Shown here one piece after another: positions 60,574 through 64,000 of a DNA stretch of 64,000 bases (the stretch's first letter is position 1; every line of letters begins with the position of its first letter). Both the position numbers and the translations under genes were made by a program. The stretch is from Litoditis marina (Eukaryota; Nematoda; Chromadorea; Rhabditida; Rhabditidae). Under the pieces are notes generated by a model. It had not been told where the DNA came from. It searched no databases and was given only the letters and a program-made list of their open reading frames with translations. The stretch lies in contig OZ038433.1 in NCBI GenBank assembly GCA_964036275.1, forward strand, positions 12,238,446 through 12,302,445. The letters run 5' to 3'.

Positions 60574-60704
60574 ACTGTTAGTCATTTGCACAGTCTCGTG
60601 AAACATGTTAAACACAGCAGAACTCAGAAACGTGCAATGACAAAGTACACGATGCCTCATTAGAATGCTAACTTTACGTGCCATTTTAAGTGACTTATAG
60701 TATA
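60574..60704. mobile_element. MITE family B, copy 10
   Basis: ACTGTTAGTCATTTGCACAG ... ACGTGCCATTTTAAGTGAC, with the intact interior AACACAGCAGAACTCAGAAAC. Confidence 0.7.
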
Positions 60705-61859
60705 GGATGTATTCCTCCCTATATCCTCAGCAGGGTGGAAATAAGCTGCTGCTGCCAGCCCGGTTTATCCCCCCACGTAGTTCCCACGCTCAAAATGTCC
60801 TCAGGCAATTAAACTAATGTACAACAACTATACATAATTGATCGGTCTGGCACGAAACTGGCACCCAGTTGGAGGTTTTCACAGAATAAAAAGTTGTTTA
60901 CGAGTCTGACATTGTAAATAAACAAAGTTTGCAAAAGAAACATTCAGGGGATGTCACAGAATGAAGGCTTGTTCACGAATCTGATTAAGGTTTGTAATTT
61001 AAACTCTATACACGTCAGTTCGACCAAAATGAAGCGAGTTCAAACTACAAATACAGTGGAATTGAGCAACAGACACCGAGAGTGAACCATATACCCCAAA
61101 TTGACCAAATTCACAACGGGAATATCAGAACTCTAGAAAATTGATGTCATCAGGTAAAAAGTCACACGAAGTGGGAAGATTAGAGAAATGTTCACTTTAG
61201 TGTCTGGTTTTGCAGATTTCATAGAAGAATGAACACGTCATAAACGGTTTCGTTGACCTTCAAGCCTCATATTATCTTCAACTAACTTTTATCATGTGTA
61301 TATTTGACTTAATCAATAACATAAATAAATAAATTTCAATGAGAGTTCATAGTATCTTGACTTCAGTATTAGATTTTAACTGTATCATACTAAACATAAT
61401 CATTGTTATATCTTTTTCTATCCGTTTAACACATGTTATTTCATCTATCTTTAATTTTTTTCTTTTCTCTGATGTGTGTTTTGTCGTAAAAAAAAGTTCC
61501 TACGAGTACAGTATTTTTTTTAAAATAGTTTTAATTTTCCAGTTTTTCTTCAATTTTGTTGTTCTTCAACGAACTTTCTCTTTCCATGCCTAATCAGCTA
61601 TTATTTAGTCGAGTGCACTTCAAGGTCGCCCGAAAAACACCAAAATGCGTGGGGAAAATAGAGGTTGAAACAAAAATAAGCGAAATTTTGTATAGTTTAT
61701 TAACTTTACAAAACTTTTTAAATACGTTGCACGTGTTTCTCACGTTCCACGTGACTAGAATTTTTCGTTCACCAGATTTTTCGATTCTGCTCCAATCTCA
61801 CATGCTTGTATGTAAATAAATCAATCAATCAATAAATTAAACTTTTTCTACATTATCGA

Positions 61860-62130
61860 TTTTCCGTGTGCAGGCCCATTTTCGGCTCCCCATTGTTTTT
61901 GGCGGCGTTGAAATAATGTAATTTGGGGGGACCATGTCGTTTTAATGATGTTCGCCCGCCGAAAGTACCTAATTAAAGGACTGTGGTCCCCCGGGGGGTC
62001 CCGCCACGAAAAGTTCCCCCGAATAAGCGACGATTGAATTTGGCACTGAATGCACAGAGTGGCGGCGAACGGATTGATGACTAGCAGCTATACTCGGCGG
62101 TCAGAGAAGGCGAGAGACAATGGGAATGGA
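61860..62130. promoter_or_regulatory. GC-rich unique patch, possible promoter or conserved noncoding element
   Basis: This stretch is more GC-rich and lower in repeats than its surroundings. It has GGGGAGCCGAAAATGGGCC-type words (minus strand), GGTCCCCCGGGGGGTCCC and GCCGCCAAAAACAATGG (minus). No good exon is seen. It could be the promoter of the minus-strand membrane-protein gene or of a gene beyond the window. Confidence 0.3.
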
Positions 62131-62310
62131 GAGACGCAGAGAAGGCTTATGGCAAATCTGCCAGGATTTATCTATAAACTTTTCCATTCTCGAAAACTGG
62201 TACTACTACTATCAAAGTTAGTTTGGAATAAAACTTCGACAAATAGCAAAAAAAAACTGATGTACAGATTTTTCTACATTTCTGCAAACCCCTCTCGAAT
62301 CTCTCGAATA

Positions 62311-62740
62311 CATTCCTCTTTCTATTGAGAATGCTGGGAACGAAATTCGTAGGAAACATCGCATGATTTCTATCTTTTCCATAGTTTTTTTTATACTTTT
62401 CTACAAAAAAACAATCTTTACTGCAAAAAAAACCCTATTTCTATATTCCTCTTTCTACTGAAAATGCTGGGGACGAAATTCGTAGGAAACATCGCATGAT
62501 TTCTATCTTTTCTATAGTTTTTCATACTTTTCTACAAAAAAAACCTTCTTTACTTGAAAATTCCCTATTTCTATATTCCCGTAATCACTGAAAATTATGT
62601 GGAACGAAAATCAAAGGAAGCATTTCATACTTTTCATATTTTCTAGAGTTTTTTATACCTTTCTACAAAAAAAACCCTCTTTTCTGCAAAAAACCCGTAT
62701 TTCTACATTCCTCTTTCTACTGAAAATGCTGGGAAATGAG
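62311..62740. repeat. ~131-bp tandem repeat, just over 3 units
   Basis: TTCCTCTTTCTACTGAAAAT and GCTGGG(A/G)ACGAAATTCGTAG recur with starts near 62,331, 62,464, 62,595 and 62,726. Units are diverged, with TTTCTACAAAAAAAAC runs. Confidence 0.75.
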
Positions 62741-62810
62741 GACATTTCTTCTGAATATTTGCATAATTGAACAGCTGCTTAGGAATTCTCTGTCCCGTGG
62801 ACTAATCTGA

Positions 62811-62944
62811 ACGAGAGAGGGAGGGAGGGAGGGAGAGAGAGAGAGAGGGGGGAGGGACGGAGAAAGAGAGGGAGAGAGGAGAGGTGACGAAAAAGTAGAG
62901 AGAGAAAGAAACAAAGAGAGAGAGAGAGAGAGATAGAGAGAGAA
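62811..62944. repeat. GA-rich tract
   Basis: Polypurine run GAGAGAGG/GGGAGG. It pairs in orientation with the CT tract at 63,171-63,361. Confidence 0.85.
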
Positions 62945-63170
62945 TGATAGAAGCGCGTAAATGATGCACTTAAACAAAACCAAGTTGTATGAAGAAGGTT
63001 TGATAAATGCTACTCTCCAAGTGCAAGCGAGAAACCTTTCTCTGCTTCTCTAATTCTCTCCTCGGAATCTCTCTCTCGTCAGCCTCTGACAACTCTAATT
63101 GGGATCGAAGGCCGAGCTCGTTCTACTTCATTGATGATATGGAAAATGAACCAAGTGCACTATTACTCAC

Positions 63171-63323
63171 CCTCCCCCCCCCCTCTCTCTCTCTCTCTCT
63201 CTTTCTCTCTTGCTCTCCTTCTCTTCCTGACTCTCTCTTATGATCTCAGTCCTTGCTCCGTTCTTTATTCTCTCCTTTTATCTCTGTTCCTTTCTCTGCT
63301 TCTCTTCCCTCTCTCTCCCCTCT

Positions 63324-63361
<38 letters not shown>
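63171..63361. repeat. CT-rich tract
   Basis: Polypyrimidine run with two C-rich blocks, giving spurious Ser/Leu-rich frames on both strands. Confidence 0.85.
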
Positions 63362-63362
<1 letters not shown>

Positions 63363-63495
63363 CATTCCCTCTATACCCCTATCCCCCCCCCCTCCAAAAC
63401 AACCATTTTCAACCCGCCAAACTACTCTCAGAGGAATCAAAAAAGGAACGAAATCGAAATAAACGCATGGAGAACAATTCACACACAAAGTTTTG

Positions 63496-63860
63496 GTGCA
63501 AAATTGACTTTTAGACTTTCTGAAAAAAGTTATTCTCAAAACTAGATATTTTGTTCATAACGAACTCAACGTATAAGTTGAATATAAAGTTTACAGCGTT
63601 CAAAGATCAAAACTGTGATTTGTGATCGAATTAGACATGTATTTGAGCCGGAAACACACAATGTTTCCCAACTTTCGGTGCAAAATTGACTTTTGAACTT
63701 TTTGAAAAATTATTCTCAAAACTAGATATTTCGTTACAAAACAAATACATTGTATCAGTTAAACATTTAGTTTACAAAGTTTAAATATCAAAACTGTAAT
63801 TTGTGATCGAATTAGACATGTATTTGAGCCGGAAATACACTATGTTTCCAAATGCCCTCG
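63496..63860. repeat. 183-bp tandem duplication
   Basis: GTGCAAAATTGACTTTTAGAC at 63,496 and GTGCAAAATTGACTTTTGAAC at 63,679 begin two copies sharing TTATTCTCAAAACTAGATAT and GAATTAGACATGTATTTGAG. Confidence 0.8.
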
Positions 63861-64000
63861 GGCCCTATTAACCAACATACCACAGATTGATTTTTTGTGC
63901 AAAAGGCACGAGGCAGACATTTAGACAAATTGGTGATCAAAGATCAAAAGTCAGACCAAAATGCGAAATATGAACTTTTCGAGGTTGAAGGAGACAGGTA

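Larger units (their letters stand above)
54061..64000. other. Gene-poor, repeat-rich region to the window end
   Basis: No gene is supported. Besides the elements listed separately it has a degenerate ~170-bp tandem repeat (54,435-54,935), a direct repeat of CGAGGCTTTTTAGGGGAATCC (56,385 and 56,551), a direct repeat of TGCCCCAAATTA...TGTTTCAGGGTGGATAT (58,380 and 58,536), and a dispersed block (58,085-58,170) related to one at 24,395-24,490. Confidence 0.5.

Overview
This is nematode DNA, probably Caenorhabditis or a close rhabditid. The grounds are many short introns with worm-type pyrimidine-AG acceptors (often TTTCAG), AT-rich noncoding DNA full of small inverted-repeat transposons, and a HECT ubiquitin ligase gene that reads as the orthologue of worm eel-1 (HUWE1). 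The species cannot be named from the sequence alone. All protein assignments come from reading conceptual translations; no database was searched.

Region 1 (1-25,370, + strand) is the 3' part of the eel-1/HUWE1 gene. I resolve 58 exons coding about 2,660 residues: UBA, WWE, a long acidic tract, three UBM-like motifs, a charged helix and a complete C-terminal HECT domain. The 5' part lies outside the window. A canonical poly(A) signal is at 25,761. Introns carry small transposons and several fragments duplicated from neighbouring exons.

Region 2 (about 27.66-44.75 kb) is the most unusual part. Two intact seven-exon genes, one on each strand and pointing away from each other, encode 187- and 186-residue proteins whose C-terminal ~70 residues align without gaps to the histone H3 fold. 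Their N-terminal tails are unlike H3: serine-rich and acidic, followed by a basic RRSPR(L/I)AA motif. Loop 1 carries a Trp as in CENP-A. The two genes, their intron positions and some flanking sequence form an old, diverged inverted duplication. Between them is a 174-residue Ser/Thr-rich gene of unknown function that starts about 0.9 kb from the left histone-like gene and may share its promoter region. A patch of that intergenic DNA is repeated, inverted, next to the right gene, which suggests an ancestral divergent gene pair whose partner was lost on the right.

Region 3 (about 44.8-64 kb) is gene-poor. It holds miniature transposons, tRNA-derived elements, a near-perfect 223-bp tandem repeat (52.43-54.06 kb), smaller tandem repeats, long GA/CT tracts and the 3' end of a probable membrane-protein gene on the minus strand (51,252-51,938). 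A GC-rich patch near 61.9-62.1 kb stands out as possible promoter or conserved noncoding DNA. A short motif, CTGTGTTTGTAGTTTGATC, recurs about 20 times in both orientations, almost all of it outside eel-1.
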